Program-made: the position numbers and the translations under genes | Notes under the pieces: generated by a model | The model's database searches: none | What the model saw: the letters and a program-made list of their open reading frames with translations, nothing else | Told to the model about the DNA's origin: nothing | DNA from: Adhaeribacter rhizoryzae | GTDB lineage: Bacteria; Bacteroidota; Bacteroidia; Cytophagales; Hymenobacteraceae | NCBI RefSeq assembly: GCF_008629685.1 | Contig: NZ_VWSF01000015.1 | Location: forward strand, 62,001-126,000 | Direction: 5' to 3' | DNA: 64,000 nt | Part shown: one piece after another, positions 1 through 8,293 of the stretch | Numbering within the stretch: position 1 is the first letter of the stretch | How the letters are laid out: the number at the start of each line of letters is the position of its first letter

Positions 1-783
1 ACCTTGCCAAATAAAGAACATTTAGTAAAGGAATACTGGTTTAATTGGAGTACTTATGACTTTATTCCCTACTCAGATAAAATAAGTGTAAACCAAGGAA
101 TAACTCTTAGAGATTACTTATTCAAGACAGGAAAACTTAAGCAAATAGATATTTCCTCAGATAGTCAACCTATAATCTGGCATAATTTAAAGTTTACAAT
201 TCTATCTCCTGATTTAGATAGGCTTACAAATAGTAAAATTGCATGGCAGGAAAAGGAATCAGATAAACTATTAGGTGCTGGTCTGAGTGATTATAACAAT
301 ACAATTGAATCTTTACTGAAGCTGCCTTACGAGGAAGATACGGACGTATGGAACGGAGGGAGTATCGCTTTTCTTTTGGAGCAAAATGAAAAGAAAATAT
401 TATTTTTAGCTGATAGTTTTCCATCAGTTATTATTGATGCTTTGAGGCAAATAGGGTATTCGGATACGAATAAACTACACGTTGATTATATTAAGCTATC
501 ACATCATGGAAGCAAACGTAATTTTAATCCTGCCTTATTAGAAATTGTTAATTGCTCTAGATTTATCATACTTGCTAACGGTGTATCTCATAATCTTCCA
601 AACAAGTGGACCTTAGCTCAGATCATAACCAATCCAAATCGTTCAAACGATAAAATTGAATTTTATTTCAATGATGACAATGATTCACTAAGGAGTATTT
701 TCGAGGTGGATAATGATAAAGAACAGTACAATTTTACTTGCTATTATAATAGCTCTCCTTACTTATTGATTGATTTGGGTTAA
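1..783 (+). CDS. MBL-fold metallohydrolase, ComEC-like (5' truncated by window edge)
   Basis: The frame is open from the first base, so the true start lies upstream; the TTG at base 4 is probably not a start. The visible 260 residues match the C-terminal half of ComEC-type metallo-beta-lactamase-fold hydrolases. A segment ending LFLADS is followed by KLSHHGSKRN, the late metal-ligand loop of the family, and then by a strand-rich end. The HxHxDH loop that binds the first metals would lie outside the window and cannot be checked. The stop is one base before the ATG of the protease gene, so the two form an operon. In AVAST type 1 antiphage systems and related conflict cassettes an MBL protein is paired with a trypsin-like protease; a similar role here is inference. 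The DNA is strikingly AT-rich: bases 61-120 contain 17 G/C in 60. Confidence 0.75.
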   Translation, partial: TLPNKEHLVKEYWFNWSTYDFIPYSDKISVNQGITLRDYLFKTGKLKQIDISSDSQPIIWHNLKFTILSPDLDRLTNSKIAWQEKESDKLLGAGLSDYNNTIESLLKLPYEEDTDVWNGGSIAFLLEQNEKKILFLADSFPSVIIDALRQIGYSDTNKLHVDYIKLSHHGSKRNFNPALLEIVNCSRFIILANGVSHNLPNKWTLAQIITNPNRSNDKIEFYFNDDNDSLRSIFEVDNDKEQYNFTCYYNSSPYLLIDLG

Positions 784-784
784 T

Positions 785-3508
785 ATGAATAATTTAAAAT
801 CGTCAGAATTACAACAAAGAATAACTGTTAGAATCCAGTGCAATGGCGAAACTGGTACTGGCGTACTTGCCATGCCTGAAAATGGAGCATATATTTATAT
901 ACTAACAGCAAAACATGTACTTTTAGGAAAAGACTTTAAAATTCCATTAATAAAAACGGGAATTGTAATTGATAATATATTATCCGGAGCGCATAAGTTT
1001 TTATCATATCAAGTCCAGGAAACAGATGATGTCTTGATATCTGATAGGAATGAAGATGATTTTGCTATTATAGTGATTAATAACAATACCGTCTTTGATA
1101 TGAACACCATAAAGCAGGCTGTTTATATAAATGATGAACACAGCTTATTAGATTGTTCTGTACGAGGTTTCCCCAAATTAATACACAGTAAGGAAAATAG
1201 GTCTTTTAAAGGTAGATTTGAAGAGTTTATACCTGGTAATCCTAAGCATTTTAGAGTTTTATCTACACAACCTTTAGATACTCCTTTTGCAGATGCACAA
1301 GAGAATGTTCAAGGACTTTCAGGAGGTCCTGTTTTTTTTATAAACGAAGACACTAGCCTTTTACTTGGAATAGTTACAGAATACGTACCTATTAATTGTT
1401 TTTTATGTATTCGTATTGGCTATGTTAACACCTTACTTGAACAAAAAAGATATCCTTTATTAGCTATCAAATCATTTCATGAGGAAGAGAAAGGCTCTCA
1501 AGACTTCCACTATAACCCAAATTTAGGTAATCAGCAAAACTTTAAGGAATTAATAGAAGGGCGTTACCGCCAATTTGCTCGACTTTTAGCACATGGATGC
1601 GGAGGAATAAGTAAGAGTTCTTATGCGGTTTCTCAGGATGGCAAAGTATATGGATGGGGAGAAAATGTAAATGTGCAATCAGAAAGTGACATTTCTTATT
1701 GTGCTACTCCAGTAAATATTTCAGATTATGGTTCACTAGTTGGAAAAACTATTCTAAAAGTAGCAAGTGGTCGTAATCATACGCTGGCTGTAGATTTGGA
1801 TGGGAAGGTATATGCTTGGGGAGGAAATTATGGTGAATTACCTATTGAAGTGGAAGGACTTTCCGGAATTAAGGATATTACCGTAGGCGATTCTCATTTT
1901 ATGGCTCTAAAAATAGATGGTATTATTTACGTTCGGGGAAACGGCGGCTATGGTCAATTAGGCAATGGTCATTTTGATTTAGGACATTATCATATCCCAT
2001 CAAGATCAATGCCGGTGGGTTCCCTTTCTGATATAACGGCCATTTCTGCAGGGGCTAATCATTGTTTAGCAGTTAAATCGGACGGCACGGTATATGCTTG
2101 GGGGGATGATAGTTATGGTCAATTAGGTAATGATTATAATCATCCGAACGGCCACTATTCTGCTAATTTAAATGCTAGTGCTAAACCTCAAAGAATAAAT
2201 AATTTATCCGAAATTATTTCTGTTTCTGCTGGAGCCAATCATTCATTAGCTCTAAAGGCAAATGGTACTGTCTTTACTTGGGGATCAGATAATTATGCTA
2301 ATAGTAAAGTTCCTGTACAGGTAAATAACCTCACAGGTATTGTGGCTATTGCAGCAGGTGTTTCACATTCACTAGCCTTAAAGGTAGATGGAAATGTTTT
2401 TATTTGGGGCGGGGAGGGTGAAGGACAAGATGGGAGTGTTACTTTTAATGGCAGATTAGAACCAAAGCAGGTAGAGGAACTTTCAGATGTTGTTGCCATT
2501 GCTGGAGGATTTTTTCATTCTCTAGCATGTAAGTTAGACGGAACCGTTTACGCTTGGGGTTATAATCAATTTGGACAATTGAGAAATGGAACTACTACAA
2601 ATAGTAACGAACCAATTTTAGTATCCATTCCACTTAAGGCTGAAATTGAAACTATTTCACTTCCGAGTAACGTGTTTTACGTTGGTCAAAAAGATATCAT
2701 AGTTGGTTTCACAACGGAAAGTATCACAATGGAAAATTATGACCAGAGGGATAAATATATAGCTCAATTATCTAATTCTACTGGCAGCTTCAGTTCGCCC
2801 GTTACTATAGGAACAGGGGTTAGCTACTCAGGTTATTTTTGGCAAATCAGCTGTACCATTCCTGCCAACACTCCCTTCGGAACAGGGTACCGCATCCGAG
2901 TAATAAATTCTAAAACTAATGTGTTGGGTATAGATAATGGTAATAATCTTACTATCTACGCCTCTCGTGCTAGTATTAATTGGCAGGTACTGGAAGATTT
3001 TGAGCGACCCAATCCTTGGCCTTGGTTTCCATGGAAAAGTCCACTTTTGAGCGGACAGCTTTCCACTTCTGCGGCCGTTTCCGGCAATTACGGGATGGTT
3101 GGAGTGGATTGGTTCTATAGGGATGATGTTGCCCTAGGAAAACCTGGAGACAGAATTTCAATGTGGGCAAAGGATTGGGCATGTTTAGGATTCTTTGCCG
3201 GCCAACATGGAACACAATATTTTGCTTTAGGAGGTAACGAAATATCCTTTCATGGGATTCCAGGTTATGTATGGCATCCATATAGAATGGTGGTCCCTGC
3301 TGAATTCATTTCTTTGCCTGATAAATGGTATAGGCTAGAAGTTACCTTTACTGGTGAAGGTTTAGAGGGCAGAGTTTATGATTCGGATGGGGTAAAAGAA
3401 TTAGCCTGTTTGAGGTCAAAAAATATTAATATAGGTTCTGGTGGGAGCGGTATTTCTATGAGAGGGGACTTTATAGATGAAATTACCTATTATTTAGCTC
3501 CTAGATAG
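785..3508 (+). CDS. Trypsin-like serine protease fused to RCC1 propeller, Ig-like and LamG-like C-terminus
   Basis: A 907-residue multidomain protein. The trypsin-like domain (about 1-235) keeps a full triad: His44 in TAKHV, Asp91/92 in NEDDFA and Ser179 in GLSGGP. Residues about 275-613 carry seven RCC1-type units built on H-x-L-A-x-K-x-D-G-x-V-Y-x-W-G, enough for a closed seven-blade propeller. An Ig-like segment follows (about 620-730, with IPANTPFGTGYRIRV, a motif common in Bacteroidota surface proteins), then a jelly-roll or LamG-like end. No signal peptide or membrane segment is visible, so the protein appears cytoplasmic despite surface-type C-terminal domains. I chose the ATG one base after the upstream stop; an in-frame ATG at 770 overlaps the MBL gene. 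Its operonic MBL partner suggests a sensor-protease conflict system, with the propeller as candidate sensor. That function is inferred, not shown. The gene is AT-rich compared with the rest of the window. Confidence 0.82.
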   Translation: MNNLKSSELQQRITVRIQCNGETGTGVLAMPENGAYIYILTAKHVLLGKDFKIPLIKTGIVIDNILSGAHKFLSYQVQETDDVLISDRNEDDFAIIVINNNTVFDMNTIKQAVYINDEHSLLDCSVRGFPKLIHSKENRSFKGRFEEFIPGNPKHFRVLSTQPLDTPFADAQENVQGLSGGPVFFINEDTSLLLGIVTEYVPINCFLCIRIGYVNTLLEQKRYPLLAIKSFHEEEKGSQDFHYNPNLGNQQNFKELIEGRYRQFARLLAHGCGGISKSSYAVSQDGKVYGWGENVNVQSESDISYCATPVNISDYGSLVGKTILKVASGRNHTLAVDLDGKVYAWGGNYGELPIEVEGLSGIKDITVGDSHFMALKIDGIIYVRGNGGYGQLGNGHFDLGHYHIPSRSMPVGSLSDITAISAGANHCLAVKSDGTVYAWGDDSYGQLGNDYNHPNGHYSANLNASAKPQRINNLSEIISVSAGANHSLALKANGTVFTWGSDNYANSKVPVQVNNLTGIVAIAAGVSHSLALKVDGNVFIWGGEGEGQDGSVTFNGRLEPKQVEELSDVVAIAGGFFHSLACKLDGTVYAWGYNQFGQLRNGTTTNSNEPILVSIPLKAEIETISLPSNVFYVGQKDIIVGFTTESITMENYDQRDKYIAQLSNSTGSFSSPVTIGTGVSYSGYFWQISCTIPANTPFGTGYRIRVINSKTNVLGIDNGNNLTIYASRASINWQVLEDFERPNPWPWFPWKSPLLSGQLSTSAAVSGNYGMVGVDWFYRDDVALGKPGDRISMWAKDWACLGFFAGQHGTQYFALGGNEISFHGIPGYVWHPYRMVVPAEFISLPDKWYRLEVTFTGEGLEGRVYDSDGVKELACLRSKNINIGSGGSGISMRGDFIDEITYYLAPR

Positions 3509-3772
3509 TATGTTAATAATTGCTATTTAGTACTTCCGGACTCAATACAACACATGCCGCAAGTTCAGGCTTTGCCGTAACTTATGGCTACAATAGGGCT
3601 AGTTTGTAACTAGCACCAATTTAAAACTTGTTCTATTTTTACCACAAGGCTCGTTTCGGCTGTCCACGCAAAGAAATTCACCCTTGTGATGCTGGTAGGC
3701 CAACCCGATTTTCACAGGCAGCTCTACGAAGATTTTGTAGCTACCAAACCCTATTTACCCGCATATTGATCA

Positions 3773-3803
3773 GTCCCCCTTTGGAGGGGTTGGGGGAGGA
3801 CTA
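3773..3803. repeat. C-rich dispersed repeat, copy 1
   Basis: The stretch CCCCCTTTGGAGGGG followed by TTGGGGGAGGAC is a self-complementary G/C-rich unit. Its reverse complement recurs at 43721-43750, and a degenerate form is at 3901-3925. It looks like a REP-type dispersed repeat of this genome. Confidence 0.6.
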
Positions 3804-3900
3804 ATACCACCAATGCTGTCGAACCGCTTACCCCTTCTACTTCTTATACGCTAACTGATTCCGGGGAAACAAGTTTTGAAATACGTCCGGGAAAAATCTG

Positions 3901-3925
3901 CCCCATACCCCCTCCAGAGGGGCAC
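3901..3925. repeat. C-rich dispersed repeat, copy 2 (degenerate)
   Basis: CCCCATACCCCCTCCAGAGG followed by GGCAC is the same family as 3773-3803, in opposite orientation and with mismatches. It lies in the frame of the eroded remnant just downstream of lacI. Confidence 0.5.
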
Positions 3926-3946
3926 GAAAAAGAACTTTACCGAGCC

Positions 3947-4984
3947 CTAAGATGCTTTCAAAACCGGTGGAGCATTGTGCGGGAAAAGCTGCGTATCGAG
4001 CACAACATTGCTGAATTCTTTAATGGGTTTGTTGCTTTCGATGAGCTGAATGAGCATTTCGGTAGCAATCTGGCCCATTTCGTAAGCCGGTTGGCGCACG
4101 TAACTAATAGAGGGCTGTAGCAAATTAATTACATCGGAGTTAGAAAACCCGGCAATGGCAATATCGTGTAAGTTACCGGGGTTAAACTTTTTTAAGGCCG
4201 TCAGGCAGCCGGTGCTTAAACGGTCGCTGGCCACAAAAATAGCATCGGGTTTATCGGGCATTTGTAAGATGCGTTGTACCGCCGCTTCTACCTCTTCGTA
4301 AATCATGCCGCCGTGGTGGCAATATTGCACATAATTGGGGTTAAAAGGCAAACCGTGGGCCTGCAATGCTTCTTTATAACCTTCCAGGCGGTCGGGGGTA
4401 ATGGAAAGGTGTGGTGCATTGGCCAGGTGGGCTATTTTGGTGTGGCCTTCTTTAATCAGCAACTCCGTGGCTTCGTAAGCACCTTTTTTATTATTTACAG
4501 TTACCTTATGGGTTTTAAAATCCGCGATTACCCTGTCAAAAAATACCATGGGCAAGCCTTCGTCGTGTAAGCGCTTTAGGTGGGTAAAATCCGTGGTTTC
4601 CGCCGACATAGAAACCAGCAAACCATCTACGGAGCGGTTAGCCAGGTGCTGCACGTTAATTACTTCTCTTTCGTAAGCGTCGTGGCTTTGCGAAATAATA
4701 ACGTGGTACCCTTTTTTGTAAGCCACCGATTCAATGCCGTTTATAGCCTGCGAAAAGAAACTATTGGCCACTTCGCACACAATTACCCCAATAGAATAAC
4801 TTCTTCGTTCTTTTAAACTTAAGGCAATTGGGTTGGGCTTGTAATGTATTTTTTCGGCATAATCCATTACCAAGCGCTTGGTTTCTTCACTTATCTCGAA
4901 GCTGTCGCGGAGGGCCCGCGAAACCGTAGAAGTAGATAATCCGAGTGCTTTGGCAATATCTTTAATGGTGGTAGGTTTGTACAT
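3947..4984 (-). CDS. LacI-family transcriptional regulator
   Basis: 345 residues, normal for LacI/GalR regulators. The N-terminal HTH (about 5-26) reads TIKDIAKALGLSTSTVSRAL, the family signature. A hinge around residue 50-60 leads to a periplasmic-binding-protein-like sensor domain that starts at SIGVIVCEVANSFFS and ends near residue 335. It is transcribed divergently from the pectin esterase/polygalacturonase genes, so its likely effector is a galacturonate or rhamnogalacturonan product and its likely targets are that operon and itself. A palindromic candidate operator lies in the shared 294-base upstream region at 5110-5133. The family call is firm; ligand and targets are inferred from position. 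Confidence 0.93.
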   Translation of the reverse strand: MYKPTTIKDIAKALGLSTSTVSRALRDSFEISEETKRLVMDYAEKIHYKPNPIALSLKERRSYSIGVIVCEVANSFFSQAINGIESVAYKKGYHVIISQSHDAYEREVINVQHLANRSVDGLLVSMSAETTDFTHLKRLHDEGLPMVFFDRVIADFKTHKVTVNNKKGAYEATELLIKEGHTKIAHLANAPHLSITPDRLEGYKEALQAHGLPFNPNYVQYCHHGGMIYEEVEAAVQRILQMPDKPDAIFVASDRLSTGCLTALKKFNPGNLHDIAIAGFSNSDVINLLQPSISYVRQPAYEMGQIATEMLIQLIESNKPIKEFSNVVLDTQLFPHNAPPVLKAS

Positions 4985-5109
4985 CCAGCCGGCAGAATCT
5001 TAAACTGTTTAGAACCTAAATATAGGAATAAATAAGAGAACAACCTTAAACCGGTAGCGCTATTTATACAACGGGGCTTATGCTGCCAAGCTTATGTACC
5101 AAGGGTGTT

Positions 5110-5133
5110 GCAAACGATACCGGCATCGATTGC
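5110..5133. promoter_or_regulatory. Candidate LacI-type operator
   Basis: A 24-base imperfect palindrome with half-sites GCAAACGATACC and GGCATCGATTGC; 10 of 12 base pairs are symmetric around a central CCGG. It lies between the divergent lacI and rhamnogalacturonan acetylesterase genes, 126 bases from lacI and 145 from the esterase. LacI proteins bind even-length palindromes with a central CG, so a dual regulatory site is plausible. Confidence 0.55.
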
Positions 5134-5278
5134 ATAAAAAAATATGATTGGTGCCGCCGTTTATTAGCCATTATGCTGTAAAATTGGAATTAACCGTTAC
5201 CAGATAAGCTAAGTTGAGCCAATATTAAGGCTTCCCGAATATTTACCGGCTGTGCAGTTAGCATTTTGTTAAAAAATA

Positions 5279-6046
5279 ATGCCCATGAAAACCACCTTAT
5301 TTAAAACCACCTGCTTTTTTACACTTTTGTGCTTAATGGCTTTTGCCTGGCCGCAGCAAAAAAAGTTAAAGGTATATTTAATCGGCGACTCAACCATGGC
5401 CATTAAAGAGACAAAAGCTTACCCCGAAACCGGTTGGGGCATGCCTTTTAGCTACTTTTTCGACAACACGGCAGAAGTAGATAACCGGGCCAAAAACGGT
5501 CGCAGTACCAAAACATTTATTGCCGAAGGCTTATGGCAGCCCGTAGCCGATAACCTGCAAGCCGGCGATTATGTGTTTATTCAGTTTGGCCACAACGATG
5601 AGGTAAAAACCAAGAAAAGTTATTCTACGGAAGAAGAATTCCAAACGAACTTAAAACGCTACGTAACCGAAACCCGCCGCAAAAAAGCCATCCCTATATT
5701 ATTCACGCCGGTAGCCCGCCGCAAGTTCGATGAGCAAGGTAAAATAGTGGGTACCCACGAGGTTTATGCCGAACTGGTGCGGAAAGTAGCGAAAGCCGAG
5801 AAAGTGCCTTTGATTGATATGGACGTAAAAAGCCAGGCCTTGTTGCAGCAGTTTGGCCCCGAAACTTCTAAATTATTGTTTTTGCAACTAGCCCCCGGCG
5901 AGCACCCCAATTACCCCGATGGCAAAGACGATAACACCCACTTTAGCGAGTTAGGCGCCCGCCTGATGGCCCAACTGGTTTACACCGAAATTAAAAACCT
6001 GAACCTGGATTTAGCCAGCCGTTTTGCCAAGCCCCAAAGTAATTAA
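5279..6046 (+). CDS. Rhamnogalacturonan acetylesterase, SGNH/CE12-type
   Basis: 255 residues with an N-terminal signal sequence ending near residue 25. SGNH hydrolase blocks are present: the nucleophile Ser in LIGDSTM (about 34-40), Gly and Asn in the region around FGHND, and the Asp/His pair in DDNTHFSELGA near the C-terminus. This arrangement is typical of family CE12 enzymes that remove acetyl groups from rhamnogalacturonan I in the periplasm or outside the cell. It is the first gene of a four-gene pectin cluster, and the following pectinesterase starts one base after its stop. A second ATG six bases downstream (5285) is equally possible. Confidence is high for the fold and good for the pectin substrate because of the neighbours. 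Confidence 0.88.
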   Translation: MPMKTTLFKTTCFFTLLCLMAFAWPQQKKLKVYLIGDSTMAIKETKAYPETGWGMPFSYFFDNTAEVDNRAKNGRSTKTFIAEGLWQPVADNLQAGDYVFIQFGHNDEVKTKKSYSTEEEFQTNLKRYVTETRRKKAIPILFTPVARRKFDEQGKIVGTHEVYAELVRKVAKAEKVPLIDMDVKSQALLQQFGPETSKLLFLQLAPGEHPNYPDGKDDNTHFSELGARLMAQLVYTEIKNLNLDLASRFAKPQSN

Positions 6047-6047
6047 G

Positions 6048-7046
6048 ATGGAGATTATTAAATATTATGGCCCGAAATATTGCCTGTTAGTAAGCTTGCA
6101 TTTAATATTTATACTCACCGCAATAGCCCGGCCACAATACGATTTTGTAGTGGCCCAGGACGGCAGCGGCCAGTTTAAAACCGTGCAGGAAGCCATTAAC
6201 GCCGTGCCCGATTTCCGGAAAAAAGTAACAACTATTTTTATTAAAAACGGGGTTTACAAAGAGAAATTAACCTTGCCTACTTCCAAAACCCTGGTTACGT
6301 TTGTTGGGGAAGATGTAAAAAAAACCATTCTGACTTACGATGATTTTGCCCAGAAAAAGAACCAGTTTGGCGAAGAAGTAGGCACTACTGGCTCGGCGAG
6401 TTTCTATATTTTTGGCAGCGATTTCACCGCCGAAAATATTACTTTCGAGAACAGCGCCGGCCCGGTGGGGCAAGCCGTAGCCGTTAGGATTGAGGGCGAC
6501 CGGGTATATTTTAAGAACTGCCGTTTCTTAGGCAACCAGGATACGCTGTACACCTACGGCGAAAACAGCCGGCAATATTACCAGAACTGCTACATCGAGG
6601 GCACCGTCGATTTTATTTTTGGCTGGTCTACTGCTTACTTCGATAACTGCGAAATATTCTGCAAACAGAGCGGCTACGTTACAGCGGCTTCAACGCTGCC
6701 CAGAACCAAATACGGCTACGTTTTCCGGAACTGCCAAATTACCGGCAACGCGCCCGATGGTTCTTTTTACCTGGGCCGGCCCTGGCGGCCGTACGCCAAA
6801 ACCGTGTTCTTAAACTGCAGATTAAGCAAGGTAATAAAACCCGCGGGCTGGCACAACTGGGACAAACCCGAAGCCGAGAAAACTACTTTTTACGCCGAAT
6901 ACAAAAGCACCGGACCCGGCGCCAACCCCAAAGACCGGGTAAAATGGGCCAAACAACTCACCGACGCAGAAGCCAAAGCCTTTACCCCCGAAATAGTATT
7001 AGGCGATTGGAAACCCGGCTCGGAATACAAAGCACCCGCGCGCTAG
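6048..7046 (+). CDS. Pectinesterase (CE8), copy 1
   Basis: About 332 residues; removes methyl esters from homogalacturonan. Right-handed beta-helix signatures are present: the N-terminal DGSGQFKTVQEAINA, GQAVA and LGNQDTLY carrying the Gln and Asp catalytic groups, DFIFGWSTAYF with the second Asp, and LGRPWRP with the Arg and Trp. A hydrophobic segment after the first few residues acts as the signal peptide and is followed by the mature-like start ARPQYDF. I chose the ATG at 6048, one base after the esterase stop, over the ATG at 6024 inside the esterase gene. It is closely related to the next gene, probably a tandem duplication. Confidence 0.9.
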   Translation: MEIIKYYGPKYCLLVSLHLIFILTAIARPQYDFVVAQDGSGQFKTVQEAINAVPDFRKKVTTIFIKNGVYKEKLTLPTSKTLVTFVGEDVKKTILTYDDFAQKKNQFGEEVGTTGSASFYIFGSDFTAENITFENSAGPVGQAVAVRIEGDRVYFKNCRFLGNQDTLYTYGENSRQYYQNCYIEGTVDFIFGWSTAYFDNCEIFCKQSGYVTAASTLPRTKYGYVFRNCQITGNAPDGSFYLGRPWRPYAKTVFLNCRLSKVIKPAGWHNWDKPEAEKTTFYAEYKSTGPGANPKDRVKWAKQLTDAEAKAFTPEIVLGDWKPGSEYKAPAR

Positions 7047-7078
7047 GTTTAATCAGAAAGACAGAACCAAAAAAATTA

Positions 7079-8071
7079 ATGAAAATATTACTAATATTCT
7101 TTTGGAGTTTACTATCGGCTACTTCTTTGCTGGCCCAGCCTACTACCTACCCCAATACTTTTACGGTAGCACAAGACGGCAGTGGTCAGTTTAAAACCAT
7201 TCAGGAAGCCATAAATGCCGTCCGGGACCTTTCGCAGCAGCAGGTTACCATTCATATTAAAAACGGCATTTATCCCGAAAAACTGGTAATCCCATCCTGG
7301 AAAACCAAAATAACCCTGCGCGGCGAAAGCAAAGAAAATACCATTATTACCAACAACGACCACACTGGCAAACCTTTTCCGGGCAGTAAAGATTCTTCGG
7401 GCCGCGACAAGTACATGACTTTTACTTCTTACACCGTTTTGGTACAAGGCAACGATTTTATTGCCGAAAACCTGACCATTGAGAATACAGCGGGCCGCGT
7501 AGGGCAAGCCGTAGCGCTGCACGTAGAAGGTGACCGCGCCATTGTAAGAAACTGCCGGTTATTGGGTAACCAGGATACGCTGTACACCGGTACCGAAACC
7601 AGCCGCCAATATTACCAGAATTGCTTTATTCAGGGCACTACTGATTTTATTTTCGGCGAAGCTACGGCTGTTTTCCAGAGCTGCATTATTAACAGCCTGA
7701 GTAACTCTTACATTACCGCCGCCTCTACCACGCCCCGGCAGCCTTTTGGTTACGTGTTCTTCGATTGCCAGTTAGTAGCCGATTCAGCTGCGAAAAAAGT
7801 TTTCCTGGGTCGCCCCTGGCGGCCAAATGCCAAAACCGTTTTTATCCGCACTCAAATGGGCAGCCACATTGTGCCCCAAGGCTGGGATAACTGGCGCAAT
7901 CCGGAGAACGAGCAAACCGCGTTTTACGCCGAATACGGAAGTACCGGACCCGGTGCAAATAATACCGGCCGGGTAAAATGGGCCAAGGCATTAAGCGCCC
8001 GCGAAGTAAAAAAATATACCCTGGCGAATATTTTTGCCGGCAAAACCTCCTGGCAACCCTTAACTAAATAG
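7079..8071 (+). CDS. Pectinesterase (CE8), copy 2
   Basis: 330 residues with signal peptide MKILLIFFWSLLSATSLLAQ. It keeps all CE8 signatures: DGSGQFKTIQEAINA, GQAVALHVEGDR, LGNQDTLY, DFIFGEATAVF and LGRPWRP. The start at 7079 is set by the signal peptide; an open frame reaching back to 6944 overlaps the previous gene and is not credible. It differs from copy 1 at many positions, so the duplication is not recent. Having two copies may broaden the range of methylation patterns handled before GH28 cleavage. Confidence 0.9.
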   Translation: MKILLIFFWSLLSATSLLAQPTTYPNTFTVAQDGSGQFKTIQEAINAVRDLSQQQVTIHIKNGIYPEKLVIPSWKTKITLRGESKENTIITNNDHTGKPFPGSKDSSGRDKYMTFTSYTVLVQGNDFIAENLTIENTAGRVGQAVALHVEGDRAIVRNCRLLGNQDTLYTGTETSRQYYQNCFIQGTTDFIFGEATAVFQSCIINSLSNSYITAASTTPRQPFGYVFFDCQLVADSAAKKVFLGRPWRPNAKTVFIRTQMGSHIVPQGWDNWRNPENEQTAFYAEYGSTGPGANNTGRVKWAKALSAREVKKYTLANIFAGKTSWQPLTK

Positions 8072-8293
8072 TACTGGTTTGAATAACAACCGGCCAGCCT
8101 TGCATTGCCCCGGTGCTTTAGCCCGGGGTATGTCTAAAATCAGGCGCAAATGAATGAAAGAATTATTCAGAAAGAAAATATAGAATTATACCAATGTAAA
8201 TTATTTCGGGTTTAGCTCCCTATAATTTCTCCCCGGCCAATGTACCCAACACCCAATAAGAACTAATATTTTTAATAGCTAACAAATACGCGT

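Larger units (their letters stand above)
3647..3946 (+). pseudogene. Eroded coding remnant with C-rich repeats
   Basis: The 438 bases between the protease gene and lacI hold no intact gene. One frame is protein-like from 3647 to a TGA at 3767-3769 (ending KPYLPAY) and stays protein-like from 3809 onward (EPLTPSTSYTLTDSGETSF, then EIRPGK), with a C-rich repeat between the two parts. I could not name the parent protein. Residue use resembles a secreted enzyme, perhaps a CAZyme of the neighbouring pectin locus. A real but short hypothetical gene cannot be excluded. Confidence 0.3.

Noticed and set aside
3767-3803. CRISPR-like repeats in the C-rich stretches near 3.8 kb
   Set aside because: Only two copies, unequal, no regular spacing and no cas genes; better explained as REP-type repeats.
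5048-5066. CCGGTAGCGCT as a second LacI operator
   Set aside because: Symmetry is too short and no matching second copy was seen.
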